A DNA stretch of 64,000 nucleotides from CBFHWU01 sp965659665 (GCA_965659665.1 CBFHWU010000002.1:20230-84229), one strand, 5' to 3'; shown: positions 9,558-19,885, numbered from the stretch's first letter. Numbers and translations are program-made. Notes: generated by a model from the letters alone, not told the origin.

Positions 9558-11231
9558 ATGAAAAATAAGTTTAGTAAAGCAGTTACTCAAGATCCAAGCC
9601 AACCTGCAGCGCAAGCCATGCTTCACGCGATTGGTTTATCCGACGAAGATCTAAAAAAACCATTAGTTGGAATTGGAAGTACAGGCTATGAGGGTAATCC
9701 TTGTAATATGCATTTAAATGATTTGGCTAAAGAAGTAAAAAAAGGAACTGAAGCAGTTGATCTGATTGGACTTATATTCAATACCATTGGGGTAAGTGAT
9801 GGCATATCAATGGGAACACCAGGAATGCGTTTTTCTTTGCCATCCCGTGACCTTATTGCTGATTCAATGGAAACCGTTATGGGTGGAATGTCCTATGATG
9901 CTTTAGTAACTGTTGTTGGTTGTGATAAAAATATGCCTGGTGCCTTGATGGCCATGTTACGATTAAACCGGCCTAGTGTTTTGCTTTACGGCGGAACCAT
10001 TGCTTCGGGATGTGTCAACGATAAAAAACTGGATATTGTTTCTGCTTTTGAGGCTTGGGGAGAAAAGGTTTCTGGAAGCATCAACGAACAACAATTCAGA
10101 GAAGTTATTCACAATGCATGTCCTGGTGCTGGAGCTTGTGGAGGAATGTATACAGCCAACACGATGGCTTCAGCCATAGAAGCGTTGGGTATGTCTCTGC
10201 CATATAGCTCTTCAAACCCTGCGATTGGAGAAGCCAAAATAAAGGATAGCATTGCAGCTGGAAAAGCATTAAACTATCTGCTCGAAAATAACATAAAACC
10301 CAAAGATATTGTTACTAGAAAAGCACTGGAAAACGCGATTAGATTGGTCACTGTTTTAGGGGGATCAACAAATGCAGTGCTTCATTTTTTGGCTATCGCA
10401 AAAGCAGCAGACGTAGTATTCACTCTTGAAGATTTTCAGCGAATTAGTGATACCACCCCATTCTTAGCTGATCTGAAACCTAGCGGAAAATATTTAATGG
10501 AAGATTTGCATCAAGTAGGAGGTATTCCGGCAGTCATGAAGTTTATGTTCGAAGCAGGAATGTTACATGGAGATTGCCTTACGGTGACAGGCAAAACAAT
10601 AGCGGAGAACTTATCTGAGGTAAAAGGTTTGCACGATGGTCAGGATGTTATTCGTGATCTCGATCATCCAATTAAGCCCACGGGTCATATTCGGATATTA
10701 ATGGGCAATTTAGCCCAAGAAGGTTCTGTAGCCAAAATTACAGGAAAAGAAGGCTTAATTTTTTCAGGTCCTGCACGTGTTTTTGACGGTGAATATGCAG
10801 CAAATGATGGCATAAAAAATGGACTTGTTGAGAAGGGAGAAGTCGTTGTTATTCGTTACGAAGGTCCTCAAGGAGGTCCTGGAATGCCTGAAATGCTAAA
10901 ACCAACGGCTGCAATTATGGGTGTTGGTTTAGGAAAAGAAGTTGCCCTGATTACAGATGGACGTTTTTCGGGCGGAACACATGGATTTGTAGTTGGTCAT
11001 ATTACTCCCGAAGCGCAAGTAGGAGGTACTCTTGCTTTGTTAAAAGATGGGGATTTAATAACCATAGATGCTGAAACAAATACCATAAATGTAAAGTTAT
11101 CCCAACAAGAAATACATGAAAGACGATCAAAATGGTCGCCACCTGAATTAAAAGTTAAACGAGGTGTTTTATATAAATACGCCAAAACGGTTTCCTCTGC
11201 ATCAGAGGGTTGTGTAACCGATGAAATATAA
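9558..11231 (+). CDS. ilvD: Dihydroxy-acid dehydratase
   Basis: Dehydrates 2,3-dihydroxy-isovalerate or -3-methylvalerate to the 2-oxo acids of valine and isoleucine synthesis; Fe-S enzyme. Seen: the Fe-S ligand cysteines in GCDKNMPG and NACPGAGACGGMYTANTM, and the C-terminal GRFSGGTHGFVVGHI. The ORF is open upstream to a TTG at 9525, but the ATG at 9558 gives the family N-terminus MKNKFSKAV. A TATTTTTG (9541-9548) sits only about 10 bp upstream of that ATG, so either a very short leader exists or the true promoter lies further up in 9370-9540. First gene of the ilv operon; 2 bp from ilvB. Confidence 0.95.
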   Translation: MKNKFSKAVTQDPSQPAAQAMLHAIGLSDEDLKKPLVGIGSTGYEGNPCNMHLNDLAKEVKKGTEAVDLIGLIFNTIGVSDGISMGTPGMRFSLPSRDLIADSMETVMGGMSYDALVTVVGCDKNMPGALMAMLRLNRPSVLLYGGTIASGCVNDKKLDIVSAFEAWGEKVSGSINEQQFREVIHNACPGAGACGGMYTANTMASAIEALGMSLPYSSSNPAIGEAKIKDSIAAGKALNYLLENNIKPKDIVTRKALENAIRLVTVLGGSTNAVLHFLAIAKAADVVFTLEDFQRISDTTPFLADLKPSGKYLMEDLHQVGGIPAVMKFMFEAGMLHGDCLTVTGKTIAENLSEVKGLHDGQDVIRDLDHPIKPTGHIRILMGNLAQEGSVAKITGKEGLIFSGPARVFDGEYAANDGIKNGLVEKGEVVVIRYEGPQGGPGMPEMLKPTAAIMGVGLGKEVALITDGRFSGGTHGFVVGHITPEAQVGGTLALLKDGDLITIDAETNTINVKLSQQEIHERRSKWSPPELKVKRGVLYKYAKTVSSASEGCVTDEI

Positions 11232-11233
11232 TA

Positions 11234-12931
11234 ATGAAAGAAATGTTACATATCTCTGGAGCTGAAGCTGTTATACGGTGCTTACTCGCTGAAAAAGTTC
11301 ATTTGATTTATGGATATCCCGGTGGAGCTATCATGCCCATTTACGATGAACTCTACAAATTTCAAGATCAACTTCATCATGTACTTACTCGACATGAACA
11401 AGGAGCAACTCATGCCGCTCAAGGCTATGCACGTATCAGCGGAGATATTGGGGTATGTATGGCGACTTCTGGTCCAGGTGCAACGAATCTCGTCACAGGA
11501 ATAGCCGATGCCATGATCGATTCCACTCCGATGGTTTGTATCACAGGTCAAGTACCTTCCCATTTGTTGGGCTCTGATGCTTTCCAAGAAACAGATATCA
11601 TTGGTATTTCAACGCCAGTAACCAAATGGAGTTATCAAGTCACCAAAGCCAAGGAAATTCCAAGAGTGATGGCCAAAGCATTTTATATTGCGCGCACAGG
11701 GCGTCCAGGTCCTGTACTAATTGATATCACCAAGGATGCACAATTTAGTTTTTTTGATTTTGCTTATACGAGTTGTCAAAAAGTAAGAAGTTATCAGCCA
11801 AAACCCAAAGTTGATTTTTCTCAAATTGAAGCGGCGGCAACCCTTTTAAAAAATGCCAAAAAACCTTTTATTGTGTGGGGACAGGGTGTAATTCTAGGCA
11901 AAGCAGAAGATGAGTTTAAAGCTTTTGTTGAAAAATCTGGAATTCCTGCGGCATGGACTATTCTTGGCGCTTCTGCGTTGTCCACAGATCATCCTCTTAA
12001 TGTAGGCATGGTAGGTATGCACGGCAATTATGGCCCTAATAAATTGACAAACGAATGCGATGTTCTTTTGGCAATCGGAATGCGATTTGATGATCGTGTA
12101 ACGGGAAATCTTACTACCTATGCGAAACAGGCAAAAATCATTCATTTTGAAATTGATCCAGCTGAAGTCAACAAAAACGTAATGGCTGATGTATGTGTTT
12201 TGGGCGATGTTAAAGAATCCCTTCCACAACTCACCTCCATGATCGAAAATCGTCAATATCCTGATTGGCTAAACGTTTTTAAAAAATATTATGACATTGA
12301 GTTTGAAAAGGTGATCAATTCAGAACTCAACCCTACCAAAGTCGGTTTGACAATGGGAGAGGTCATCAAAGAAATCAATCGGGCCAGTGACGGAAAAGCT
12401 GCTATCGTAACTGATGTAGGACAACACCAAATGATTGCTTGCCGTTATGCCGAATTTAAAGAGTCAAAAAGTAACATTACCTCGGGAGGTTTAGGAACTA
12501 TGGGATTTGCGCTTCCTGCTGCATTAGGGGCTAAGATGGGCGCCCCCCAAAGAGAGGTAGTTGCAGTTATTGGTGATGGTGGTTTTCAAATGACCATACA
12601 AGAGTTGGCCACTATTTTTCAAACGCAAGCAGCTGTCAAAATTGTTGTGCTAAATAATGGTTTTTTGGGAATGGTACGACAGTGGCAACAACTTTTTTTT
12701 GACAAACGTTATGCTTCAACTGAAATGGTAAATCCTGATTTTATCAAAATAGCAGAAGGGTATTTTTTAGACGCTAAAAGAGTTAGCGCACGTGAAGATC
12801 TTGCTGGAGCAGTTGATGAAATGATACAATCTAATAAACCTTATTTTTTAGAAGTTTGCGTTGAAAAAGAACACAACGTGTTTCCGATGGTTCCTTCAGG
12901 GGCATCTGTTTCAGACATTCGCCTAAGTTAA
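11234..12931 (+). CDS. ilvB: Acetolactate synthase large (catalytic) subunit
   Basis: ThDP-dependent condensation of pyruvate with pyruvate or 2-oxobutyrate, the first common step to valine and isoleucine. Seen: GYPGGAIMPIYDEL and RHEQGATHAAQGYAR (ThDP-activating glutamate), the central FAD-type domain, and the C-terminal VIGDGGFQMTIQELATI, the GDG-N25-N thiamin pyrophosphate motif. 565 aa is normal. It begins 2 bp after ilvD stops and ends 4 bp before ilvN, so stoichiometric translation with the regulatory subunit is likely. Confidence 0.96.
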   Translation: MKEMLHISGAEAVIRCLLAEKVHLIYGYPGGAIMPIYDELYKFQDQLHHVLTRHEQGATHAAQGYARISGDIGVCMATSGPGATNLVTGIADAMIDSTPMVCITGQVPSHLLGSDAFQETDIIGISTPVTKWSYQVTKAKEIPRVMAKAFYIARTGRPGPVLIDITKDAQFSFFDFAYTSCQKVRSYQPKPKVDFSQIEAAATLLKNAKKPFIVWGQGVILGKAEDEFKAFVEKSGIPAAWTILGASALSTDHPLNVGMVGMHGNYGPNKLTNECDVLLAIGMRFDDRVTGNLTTYAKQAKIIHFEIDPAEVNKNVMADVCVLGDVKESLPQLTSMIENRQYPDWLNVFKKYYDIEFEKVINSELNPTKVGLTMGEVIKEINRASDGKAAIVTDVGQHQMIACRYAEFKESKSNITSGGLGTMGFALPAALGAKMGAPQREVVAVIGDGGFQMTIQELATIFQTQAAVKIVVLNNGFLGMVRQWQQLFFDKRYASTEMVNPDFIKIAEGYFLDAKRVSAREDLAGAVDEMIQSNKPYFLEVCVEKEHNVFPMVPSGASVSDIRLS

Positions 12932-12935
12932 TTTT

Positions 12936-13463
12936 ATGGAACAAAAAACATACACTATATCCATTTACACTGAAAATAACATCGGATTATTGACTCGTAT
13001 ATCCTCAATTTTTCTCAAACGCCATATTAATATTGAAAGTTTAGTATGCTCTCCTTCTGAAATCAATACTGTTTTTCGATTTGTTGTTGTTGTAAAAATT
13101 ACAGAAGAACAAGTAAAAAAAATTGTAAAACAAATAGATAAACAAGTTGAAGTAATTAAAGCCTATTACCATACCGACCAAGAAACTATTTTTCAAGAGT
13201 CGGCTTTATACAAAGTAGCTTCTAAATCCCTGTTTGAAGAAAAACAAATTCAAAATTTCATCAAAAAAAGTCATGCCAGTATCGTTACGGTAAATCCTGA
13301 TTTTTTTGTGATTCAAAAAACAGGTTTTAGGCACGAAACAGAACAATTGTACAACGATTTGGAACCATTTGGTTTATTACAATTTGTTCGATCAGGTCGT
13401 ATATCAGTCTCAAAAAAACCTATGGATATCTCACAACTTTTAAAACAATTGACAGAAAATTAA
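12936..13463 (+). CDS. ilvN: Acetolactate synthase small (regulatory) subunit
   Basis: An N-terminal ACT domain (YTISIYTENNIGLLTRISSI, then RRHIN-type IESLVCSP) senses valine and controls the catalytic subunit. The C-terminal half (about 80-175) matches the second domain of the long form of the subunit. Placement between ilvB and ilvC is the standard order. Confidence 0.94.
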   Translation: MEQKTYTISIYTENNIGLLTRISSIFLKRHINIESLVCSPSEINTVFRFVVVVKITEEQVKKIVKQIDKQVEVIKAYYHTDQETIFQESALYKVASKSLFEEKQIQNFIKKSHASIVTVNPDFFVIQKTGFRHETEQLYNDLEPFGLLQFVRSGRISVSKKPMDISQLLKQLTEN

Positions 13464-13474
13464 TTCAATTACAA

Positions 13475-14947
13475 ATGACAAATTATTTTAACTCCCTATC
13501 GCTTCGTGAACAATTAGATCAATTATCAAAATGCCGTTTTATGGATGCTTCCGAGTTCTCGGAGGGGATTACGGCTTTGAAAGGAAAAAATATTGTAATT
13601 GTTGGCTGTGGAGCTCAAGGCCTCAATCAAGGGCTTAATATGCGAGATTCGGGACTTCAAATTTCATATGCTCTTCGCCAGGGAGCCATTGAGCAAAAGA
13701 GAGTTTCATTCATGAATGCTTCATCAAACGACTTTCCTGTAGGTAATTATCAGGAAATGATTCCAACAGCAGATTTGGTTATTAACCTCACCCCCGACAA
13801 AAACCATACGCCCGTAGTAGCTCAAGTAATGCCTTTAATGAAAAAAGGAGCTACCTTATCGTATTCTCACGGATTTAATATTGTGGAAGAAGGAATGGAA
13901 GTCCGAAAGGATTTGACGGTTATTATGGTAGCACCAAAAAGTCCTGGTTCAGAAGTTAGGGAAGAATACAAACGTGGTTTTGGAGTTCCAACCCTTATTG
14001 CCGTACACGCTGATAACGATCCTCATGGTGTTGGTCTTGAACAAGCAAAAGCGTATTGTGTAGCTACTGGTGGACACCGTGCAGGAGTTTTAGAATCATC
14101 ATTTGTGGCTGAAGTAAAGTCTGACCTTATGGGAGAACAAACCATACTTTGTGGCGTTCTTCAAACAGGTTCTATTTTGTGTTTTGATAAAATGGTAGAA
14201 AAAGGAATTGATCCTTCTTATGCTGCTAAACTTATCCAATATGGTTGGGAAACCATCACAGAAGCTTTAAAATATGGGGGAATTACCAATATGATGGATC
14301 GATTGTCAAATCCAGCAAAATTAAAAGCGTTTCACTTATCGGAAGAATTAAAAGTAATTATGACTCCTTTGTTTGAAAAACATATGGACGATATTATGTC
14401 TGGACATTTTTCTAAAACCATGATGGAAGATTGGGCAAACGATGATATCAACTTACTTACATGGCGTGCAGCTACAGCTGAAACAGCTTTTGAAAAAACA
14501 GTAGTTACCGATCAAAAAATAACAGAACAAGAGTTTTTCGATCATGGAGTTTTGATGGTGGCTTATGTGCGAGCTGGAGTAGAATTAGCTTTTGACACTA
14601 TGGTAGATGCAGGAATAAAAGATGCTTCAGCCTATTACGAATCATTACATGAAACTCCTCTTATTGCCAATACCATTGCTCGAAAAAAACTGTACGAAAT
14701 GAATAGAGTAATCTCCGATACTGCTGAGTATGGATGTTATTTATTTGATCATGCATGCAAGCCTATGCTTACTGATTTTATGAAGTCTATTGATATCGAT
14801 GTTATCGGAACCTCATATGGTGGAACAGAAAACGGAGTAGATAACAAACAATTAATTGAAGTGAATGCTGCGATACGTAACCACCCTGTTGAGATTATTG
14901 GCACACATTTAAGGGCTTCAATGACAGCGATGACAAAGATCATTTAG
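13475..14947 (+). CDS. ilvC: Ketol-acid reductoisomerase, class II
   Basis: Isomerises and reduces 2-acetolactate or 2-aceto-2-hydroxybutyrate with NADPH. The Rossmann motif is VIVGCGAQGLNQGLNM (about residue 42), followed by LSYSHGFNI and APKSPGSEVREEYKRGFG. At 490 aa, with a duplicated C-terminal knotted domain, it is the long class II form found in enterobacteria and Bacteroidota rather than the 330-aa class I. Followed immediately by ilvA with one intervening base. Confidence 0.96.
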   Translation: MTNYFNSLSLREQLDQLSKCRFMDASEFSEGITALKGKNIVIVGCGAQGLNQGLNMRDSGLQISYALRQGAIEQKRVSFMNASSNDFPVGNYQEMIPTADLVINLTPDKNHTPVVAQVMPLMKKGATLSYSHGFNIVEEGMEVRKDLTVIMVAPKSPGSEVREEYKRGFGVPTLIAVHADNDPHGVGLEQAKAYCVATGGHRAGVLESSFVAEVKSDLMGEQTILCGVLQTGSILCFDKMVEKGIDPSYAAKLIQYGWETITEALKYGGITNMMDRLSNPAKLKAFHLSEELKVIMTPLFEKHMDDIMSGHFSKTMMEDWANDDINLLTWRAATAETAFEKTVVTDQKITEQEFFDHGVLMVAYVRAGVELAFDTMVDAGIKDASAYYESLHETPLIANTIARKKLYEMNRVISDTAEYGCYLFDHACKPMLTDFMKSIDIDVIGTSYGGTENGVDNKQLIEVNAAIRNHPVEIIGTHLRASMTAMTKII

Positions 14948-14948
14948 T

Positions 14949-16199
14949 TTGAATTTTTTATTTGACATAAATACCGTTAAAGAAGCACAATCCCGATTAA
15001 AAGGAGTGGTACAGGACACTCCTCTGCAGCACAATGAAAGGTTGAGTAATCTTTATGATGCCACTGTTTTTTTAAAACGTGAAGACCTTCAACAAGTTCG
15101 TTCATTCAAAATTAGGGGGGCTTACAACAAAATTAGCTCGCTTTCAGATGACGAACGAAAAAAAGGGGTAGTATGTGCCAGTGCTGGGAATCACGCCCAA
15201 GGATTTGCCTACGCATGCCAATCTCTCGGTATTCATGGCACAGTATTTATGCCAGTTCCAACACCAAAACAAAAGATTGAACAAGTTAGAATGTTTGGGG
15301 ACGATATGGTTGAGGTAAGATTAGTTGGGGATACTTACGATGATGCATACGAATCAGCAGTTGAGTACAGCAAAAACAAAGGAAATATATTTGTTCACCC
15401 ATTCAACGATATCAAAGTAATAGCTGGCCAAGCCACTCTTGCATTGGAAATTCTAGAACAAGCTAAATCAACTATTGACTATTTATTTATTCCAATAGGA
15501 GGAGGTGGATTGGTTTCTGGAATTATTCATGTGTTTAAACGCCTATCTCCAACAACCAAAATAATAGGAATAGAACCTGCTGGAGCACCCGCCATGAAGA
15601 CTTCGCTAGATAGAGGTAAATTGGTTACTCTTGACTGGATAGACCCTTTTGTGGATGGTGCAGCTGTACGCAGAGTAGGAAGTATTACTTTCGATTTGTG
15701 CAAAGCGTATTTGGACGACTTGATCCTAATTCGAGAAGGAGCAATTTGTCAAGGTATTTTAGATATGTACAACAAGGATGCGATTGTAGTTGAGCCCGCA
15801 GGTGCTATGGCCACAGCGGCATTAAAGCTTTATGCAGATCAAATAAAAGGAAAACAGGTGGTAAGTCTTGTTTGTGGTGGAAATAACGACATCACTCGAA
15901 TGGCTGAAATTAAAGAAAAAGCATTGTTAGAAGCAAGTTTAAAACATTATTTCATTATTCGCTTTCCTCAACGTGCAGGTGCATTGAAAGAGTTTGTTGT
16001 TCAAATTTTGGGTCCCGAAGACGATATTACCTATTTTGAGTATTCCAAAAAACACAACCGCTCTAACGGACCAGCAGTAGTAGGTATTGAGCTTAAAAAC
16101 AAAGAAAGTTTTCATCCTCTTGTGAAAAGAATGAAAAAAGGAGGTTTTTTTGGTGATTATTTAAATAATAAGCCTGATTTATTTCAGTTTTTAATTTAA
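14949..16199 (+). CDS. ilvA: Threonine ammonia-lyase (threonine deaminase)
   Basis: PLP enzyme that makes 2-oxobutyrate from threonine, the isoleucine-specific entry step. Seen: the PLP lysine in FLKREDLQQVRSFKIRGA, ASAGNHAQGFA, the glycine loop IPIGGGGLVSG and a C-terminal ACT-like regulatory domain (YFIIRFPQRAGALKEFV). The start is a TTG at 14949, directly after the ilvC stop; no better ATG is in frame nearby. The regulatory domain suggests feedback control by isoleucine. Last strictly biosynthetic gene of the operon. Confidence 0.94.
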   Translation: MNFLFDINTVKEAQSRLKGVVQDTPLQHNERLSNLYDATVFLKREDLQQVRSFKIRGAYNKISSLSDDERKKGVVCASAGNHAQGFAYACQSLGIHGTVFMPVPTPKQKIEQVRMFGDDMVEVRLVGDTYDDAYESAVEYSKNKGNIFVHPFNDIKVIAGQATLALEILEQAKSTIDYLFIPIGGGGLVSGIIHVFKRLSPTTKIIGIEPAGAPAMKTSLDRGKLVTLDWIDPFVDGAAVRRVGSITFDLCKAYLDDLILIREGAICQGILDMYNKDAIVVEPAGAMATAALKLYADQIKGKQVVSLVCGGNNDITRMAEIKEKALLEASLKHYFIIRFPQRAGALKEFVVQILGPEDDITYFEYSKKHNRSNGPAVVGIELKNKESFHPLVKRMKKGGFFGDYLNNKPDLFQFLI

Positions 16200-16211
16200 A
16201 TTGCAAAAATT

Positions 16212-17810
16212 ATGACAAACAAAAATAACACTATTCCAGATCAGTTTCAGATAAAGGAAACTATTGATCACAAAACATTTTTAATCAATGGACAAATTGG
16301 TTTTTGGGATGGAGATTCATCCCCAGTTTATTCAACGATACAAACAGAAGATTTAGAGGGTAATTATGGGCCCACTCACTTGGGTAATGTTCCCAATATG
16401 AATGAGCGTAAAGCATTAGAAGCTCTTGACGCGGCTTGTAATGCCTTTGACAAAGGAAAAGGGGTTTGGCCCACGATGAAAGTTTCTGAACGCATCAGCT
16501 GCATGGAGCGTTTTGTGGAATTAATGAAGCTCAAACGCGAGTCAGTTGTAAAGCTTTTAATGTGGGAAATTGGAAAAAACCTCAACGACTCACAAAAAGA
16601 ATTTGATCGAACAGTTGACTATATTGTGGATACTATCGATGAATACAAAAACATAGATCGTGACAGTGCAAAATTTCACAACCATGGAGGTGTTTACGCG
16701 CACATACGAAGAGGTCCTTTAGGGGTTGTGCTTTGTTTGGGTCCTTACAATTATCCCCTTAATGAGACTTTCGCCCTTTTGATCCCTGCGATTATGATGG
16801 GGAATACCACTATTTTTAAACCTGCTAAACACGGTGTGCTCCTTATAGCTCCATTGTTAGATGCTTTTGCAGAAAGTTTTCCTGAAGGTGTTGTCAATAT
16901 TGTATTTGGGCGTGGTCGATCCATCGCATCACCCATAATGAAAACAGGCCTTATTGATGTATTAGCCTTGATTGGTCATAGCTCCTCTGCGATATCATTA
17001 CAAGATTTACACCCCAATAAAAATAGATTACGCCTTGTTCTTGGACTAGAAGCAAAAAATCCTGGTATTATTTTACCTGATGCAGATCTTGACAAAACAG
17101 TAGCAGAATGTATTTCAGGTACATTGTCATTTAATGGTCAACGATGTACAGCTTTAAAAATTCTTTATGTTCATGAGGATATAAAAGAATCTTTCTTTGA
17201 AAAATTCACTGCTGCAGTGGATGCGCTTCAACTGGGAATGCCCTGGGACAATACACTTTTAACTCCACTACCGGAGCCGAGTAAACCGAGTTATATCCAG
17301 GAACTTATCCAAGATGCTCAACAAAAAGGGGCTTCTGTGTTGAATAAAAGAGGAGGTGAACTTTCTGATAATTATTGTTTTCCAGCTGTTTTATATCCCG
17401 TCACTAAAGAAATGCGAGTATACGAAGAAGAACAGTTTGGACCTGTTATTCCTATCATTTCATTTGATGATATTGATCAACCTCTTGATGATATGTCAGC
17501 CTCTGTTTATGGACAACAAGTGAGCTTATTTGGGAAAGATATTAACAAGCTCGCCCCATTAATCGACACATTAGCCAATTTGGTATGTAGAGTAAACCTT
17601 AATAGCTCTTGTCAACGAGGGCCAGATATTTATCCTTTTACTGGTCGAAAAAATTCTGCGGTAAGCACGCTAAGTGTTCACGATGCGTTACGATCGTTCT
17701 CCATTCGAACATTCGTTGCTACTAAGGACACAAATGAGAATAAAGAAATCATACGAAATTTGTTAGATAGCAAATCATCTAACTTCCTCAGCACGGATTA
17801 TATCTTGTAA
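16212..17810 (+). CDS. gapN: NADP-dependent (non-phosphorylating) glyceraldehyde-3-phosphate dehydrogenase-like ALDH
   Basis: A 532-aa aldehyde dehydrogenase. Seen: CLGPYNYPLNETFALLIPA (N-terminal nucleotide region), LGLEAKNPGIILPDADLD (catalytic Glu region), FNGQRCTALKILYV (catalytic Cys) and EEQFGPVIPII. The length and the FNGQRCTALK signature match the flavobacterial proteins annotated as NADP-dependent GAPDH. It begins 12 bp after ilvA, so it is in the ilv operon. The reaction yields NADPH, which IlvC consumes, so the linkage may couple reductant supply to branched-chain synthesis (inference). An ALDH of different specificity cannot be excluded. Confidence 0.8.
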   Translation: MTNKNNTIPDQFQIKETIDHKTFLINGQIGFWDGDSSPVYSTIQTEDLEGNYGPTHLGNVPNMNERKALEALDAACNAFDKGKGVWPTMKVSERISCMERFVELMKLKRESVVKLLMWEIGKNLNDSQKEFDRTVDYIVDTIDEYKNIDRDSAKFHNHGGVYAHIRRGPLGVVLCLGPYNYPLNETFALLIPAIMMGNTTIFKPAKHGVLLIAPLLDAFAESFPEGVVNIVFGRGRSIASPIMKTGLIDVLALIGHSSSAISLQDLHPNKNRLRLVLGLEAKNPGIILPDADLDKTVAECISGTLSFNGQRCTALKILYVHEDIKESFFEKFTAAVDALQLGMPWDNTLLTPLPEPSKPSYIQELIQDAQQKGASVLNKRGGELSDNYCFPAVLYPVTKEMRVYEEEQFGPVIPIISFDDIDQPLDDMSASVYGQQVSLFGKDINKLAPLIDTLANLVCRVNLNSSCQRGPDIYPFTGRKNSAVSTLSVHDALRSFSIRTFVATKDTNENKEIIRNLLDSKSSNFLSTDYIL

Positions 17811-17820
17811 AGTTGAAAAA

Positions 17821-18939
17821 TTAATCATTGAGCATCACGGGCATCACTAACATGGTGATTTGCTCGTGTTCCTCATTGCTATGTAATGGGGTGAGGATAC
17901 CTGCCCTATTTGGAACAGACAATTCCAATTGGACTTCTTCAGATTTTAAATTGTTGAGCATTTCAACCAAGAAACGTGCATTAAAACCGATTTGCATATC
18001 TTCTCCTTGATATGAACATCCTAATCGTTCTTCGGCTTTGTTGCTGTAGTCAATATCCTCAGCTGAAATGTGTAATTCAGCACCAGCTAACCTCAATCGA
18101 ATTTGATGTGTCGTTTTGTTTGAAAATATACTCACACGCTTTACCGAATTTAAAAATAAATGTCGGTTGATGGTCATCACATTAGGATTTTCTTTTGGAA
18201 TAACGGCTTCATAATTAGGATATTTCCCATCAATTAATCGACACACTAAGGTAGTTTCTTCAAAAGAAAATCGAACATTACTCTCGTTATATTCAATTTT
18301 TACCTCAGACTCGCTTCCCATTAAAATAGACTTTAAAATAGTTAAAGGTTTTTTAGGCATAATAAACTCTGCAGAGGATGAAGATTGAAAATCTGTTCTT
18401 TTATATTTAACAAGTTTGTGCGCATCTGTTGCCACAAAAGTCATTTCATTGGAATTCAATTGAAAGAATACACCACTCATTATAGGGCGTAAATCATCAT
18501 TTCCAGAAGCAAAAAGTGTGTTGGTTATTGCAGTTGATAAAATATCTCCAATAATTGAAGTAGAAGAAGCATCAGATACTGTAGCAGGTTTTGGATATTC
18601 TTCTGAAGCGGCATATGCAAGTGCATATTTACCATGATTTGAACTTATTTCAATGGTACTACTATCTGTTGAAGAAAATGTAAGAGGTTGTTCGGGAAAG
18701 GTTTTTAATGTTTCTAGAAGTAATCTAGCGGGCACAGCAATACTTTCTTCTTCATTTGACTCTACATCTATATTTGAAATTAAAGTGGTTTCAAGATCTG
18801 TAGCGGTAACTCGCAGGACATTAGGCGATAACTCAAACAAGAAATGATCCAGAATTGGAAGCGTATTGGTTGTGTTCAAGACACCACTTAACATTTGGAG
18901 TTGCTTAAACAAAGTAGAACTTGAAACGATGAACTTCAT
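17821..18939 (-). CDS. dnaN: DNA polymerase III beta subunit (sliding clamp)
   Basis: The ring-shaped processivity clamp of the replisome. The 372-aa protein starts MKFIVSSSTLFKQLQMLSG and ends with the family C-terminus LVMPVMLND, and shows the three repeated clamp domains (about 1-120, 125-245, 250-372). It converges on gapN with a 10-bp gap. It is not beside dnaA here, which is normal for many Bacteroidota. Confidence 0.95.
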   Translation of the reverse strand: MKFIVSSSTLFKQLQMLSGVLNTTNTLPILDHFLFELSPNVLRVTATDLETTLISNIDVESNEEESIAVPARLLLETLKTFPEQPLTFSSTDSSTIEISSNHGKYALAYAASEEYPKPATVSDASSTSIIGDILSTAITNTLFASGNDDLRPIMSGVFFQLNSNEMTFVATDAHKLVKYKRTDFQSSSSAEFIMPKKPLTILKSILMGSESEVKIEYNESNVRFSFEETTLVCRLIDGKYPNYEAVIPKENPNVMTINRHLFLNSVKRVSIFSNKTTHQIRLRLAGAELHISAEDIDYSNKAEERLGCSYQGEDMQIGFNARFLVEMLNNLKSEEVQLELSVPNRAGILTPLHSNEEHEQITMLVMPVMLND

Positions 18940-19011
18940 GATTTAGAAATTAGGATATCTACAAATATATCAGATACCTAGGGGATAATAAAAAATATTT
19001 ATCAACAGTTT

Positions 19012-19845
19012 TTAATAAAACCGAATTGATATAATATCTAAATATTTGAGTCCTAATAAACTGCTAGCTCCTCCAGTTTCAAAAGGATTACTTTTGTAAA
19101 TTGCAATTTCTAAAAAACCCAATGAATTAAAAATAGCCAATTGTTTTCCATCTTCAATTCGATCTATTTTGGGTACATCAAATCGTATAGCTTCGTGGTA
19201 AGAATGAACTATTTTTTTGAAAACATGATTCCGAGCTCGTATTTCAAAAGAACGATTGCGTTGAATTTCTTTAAAAATTTTTTCTTTGATGTTGGTAACA
19301 ACATTTTCATAACGGTCTATGTAAATCACATTTCCATTGATGCTATTTTTAGCCGGATTAACTGTTGGAGTGAAGGTGATTTGTTGTTTGATGAATTGTA
19401 AAGGACTTCCAATGATTTCAAGTTTACCTCCACGAGCTAAGTGAGCAGCAGCTTTAGCAAAAGTCATTAAACCGTTCAGGGTATTTTGTTTTGTATTTGG
19501 GATATGAAGAGCAACCATTTTATCCGCTTTAATGGAGGGATTAACTAGTGATAACAAGCCGTTGTTAGCACAGATAAAATAGTGACCATCAAGAAAAACG
19601 ACAATGGGTTTGTTATCGGGTCTAATTTCAGTTTCAATAGCGACGATATGAATACTTCCTTTGGGAAAAGAATGATAGGCCTTTTGAAGTATGTACGCGC
19701 CCTGAGCGATATGAAATGGGGGGATTTGATGGGAGATATCAACAATAGAGGGATGATTCAACTCCGAATAAAGTGTTCCTTTAAGTTGAGCAATCTCCGC
19801 ATCTTTATAGCCTAAGTCGGAGGTTAACGTTATGATGGGCATCAA
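19012..19845 (-). CDS. SAM hydrolase / SAM-dependent halogenase-like protein (DUF62 family)
   Basis: The 277-aa protein starts MMPIITLTSDLGYKDAEIAQLKG; ITLxTDxGxxD is the hallmark of the S-adenosyl-L-methionine hydroxide adenosyltransferase family, related to fluorinase and chlorinase. Further in are FLDGHYFICANNGLLS and VIYIDRYENVVTNI. Characterised non-halogenating members hydrolyse SAM to adenosine and methionine. It diverges from phoH with a 95-bp shared promoter region, an arrangement common in Flavobacteria. Confidence 0.85.
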   Translation of the reverse strand: MMPIITLTSDLGYKDAEIAQLKGTLYSELNHPSIVDISHQIPPFHIAQGAYILQKAYHSFPKGSIHIVAIETEIRPDNKPIVVFLDGHYFICANNGLLSLVNPSIKADKMVALHIPNTKQNTLNGLMTFAKAAAHLARGGKLEIIGSPLQFIKQQITFTPTVNPAKNSINGNVIYIDRYENVVTNIKEKIFKEIQRNRSFEIRARNHVFKKIVHSYHEAIRFDVPKIDRIEDGKQLAIFNSLGFLEIAIYKSNPFETGGASSLLGLKYLDIISIRFY

Positions 19846-19885
19846 TTTGATAGCTATAATTTAAATTTTGAGATAAAAAATTTCA

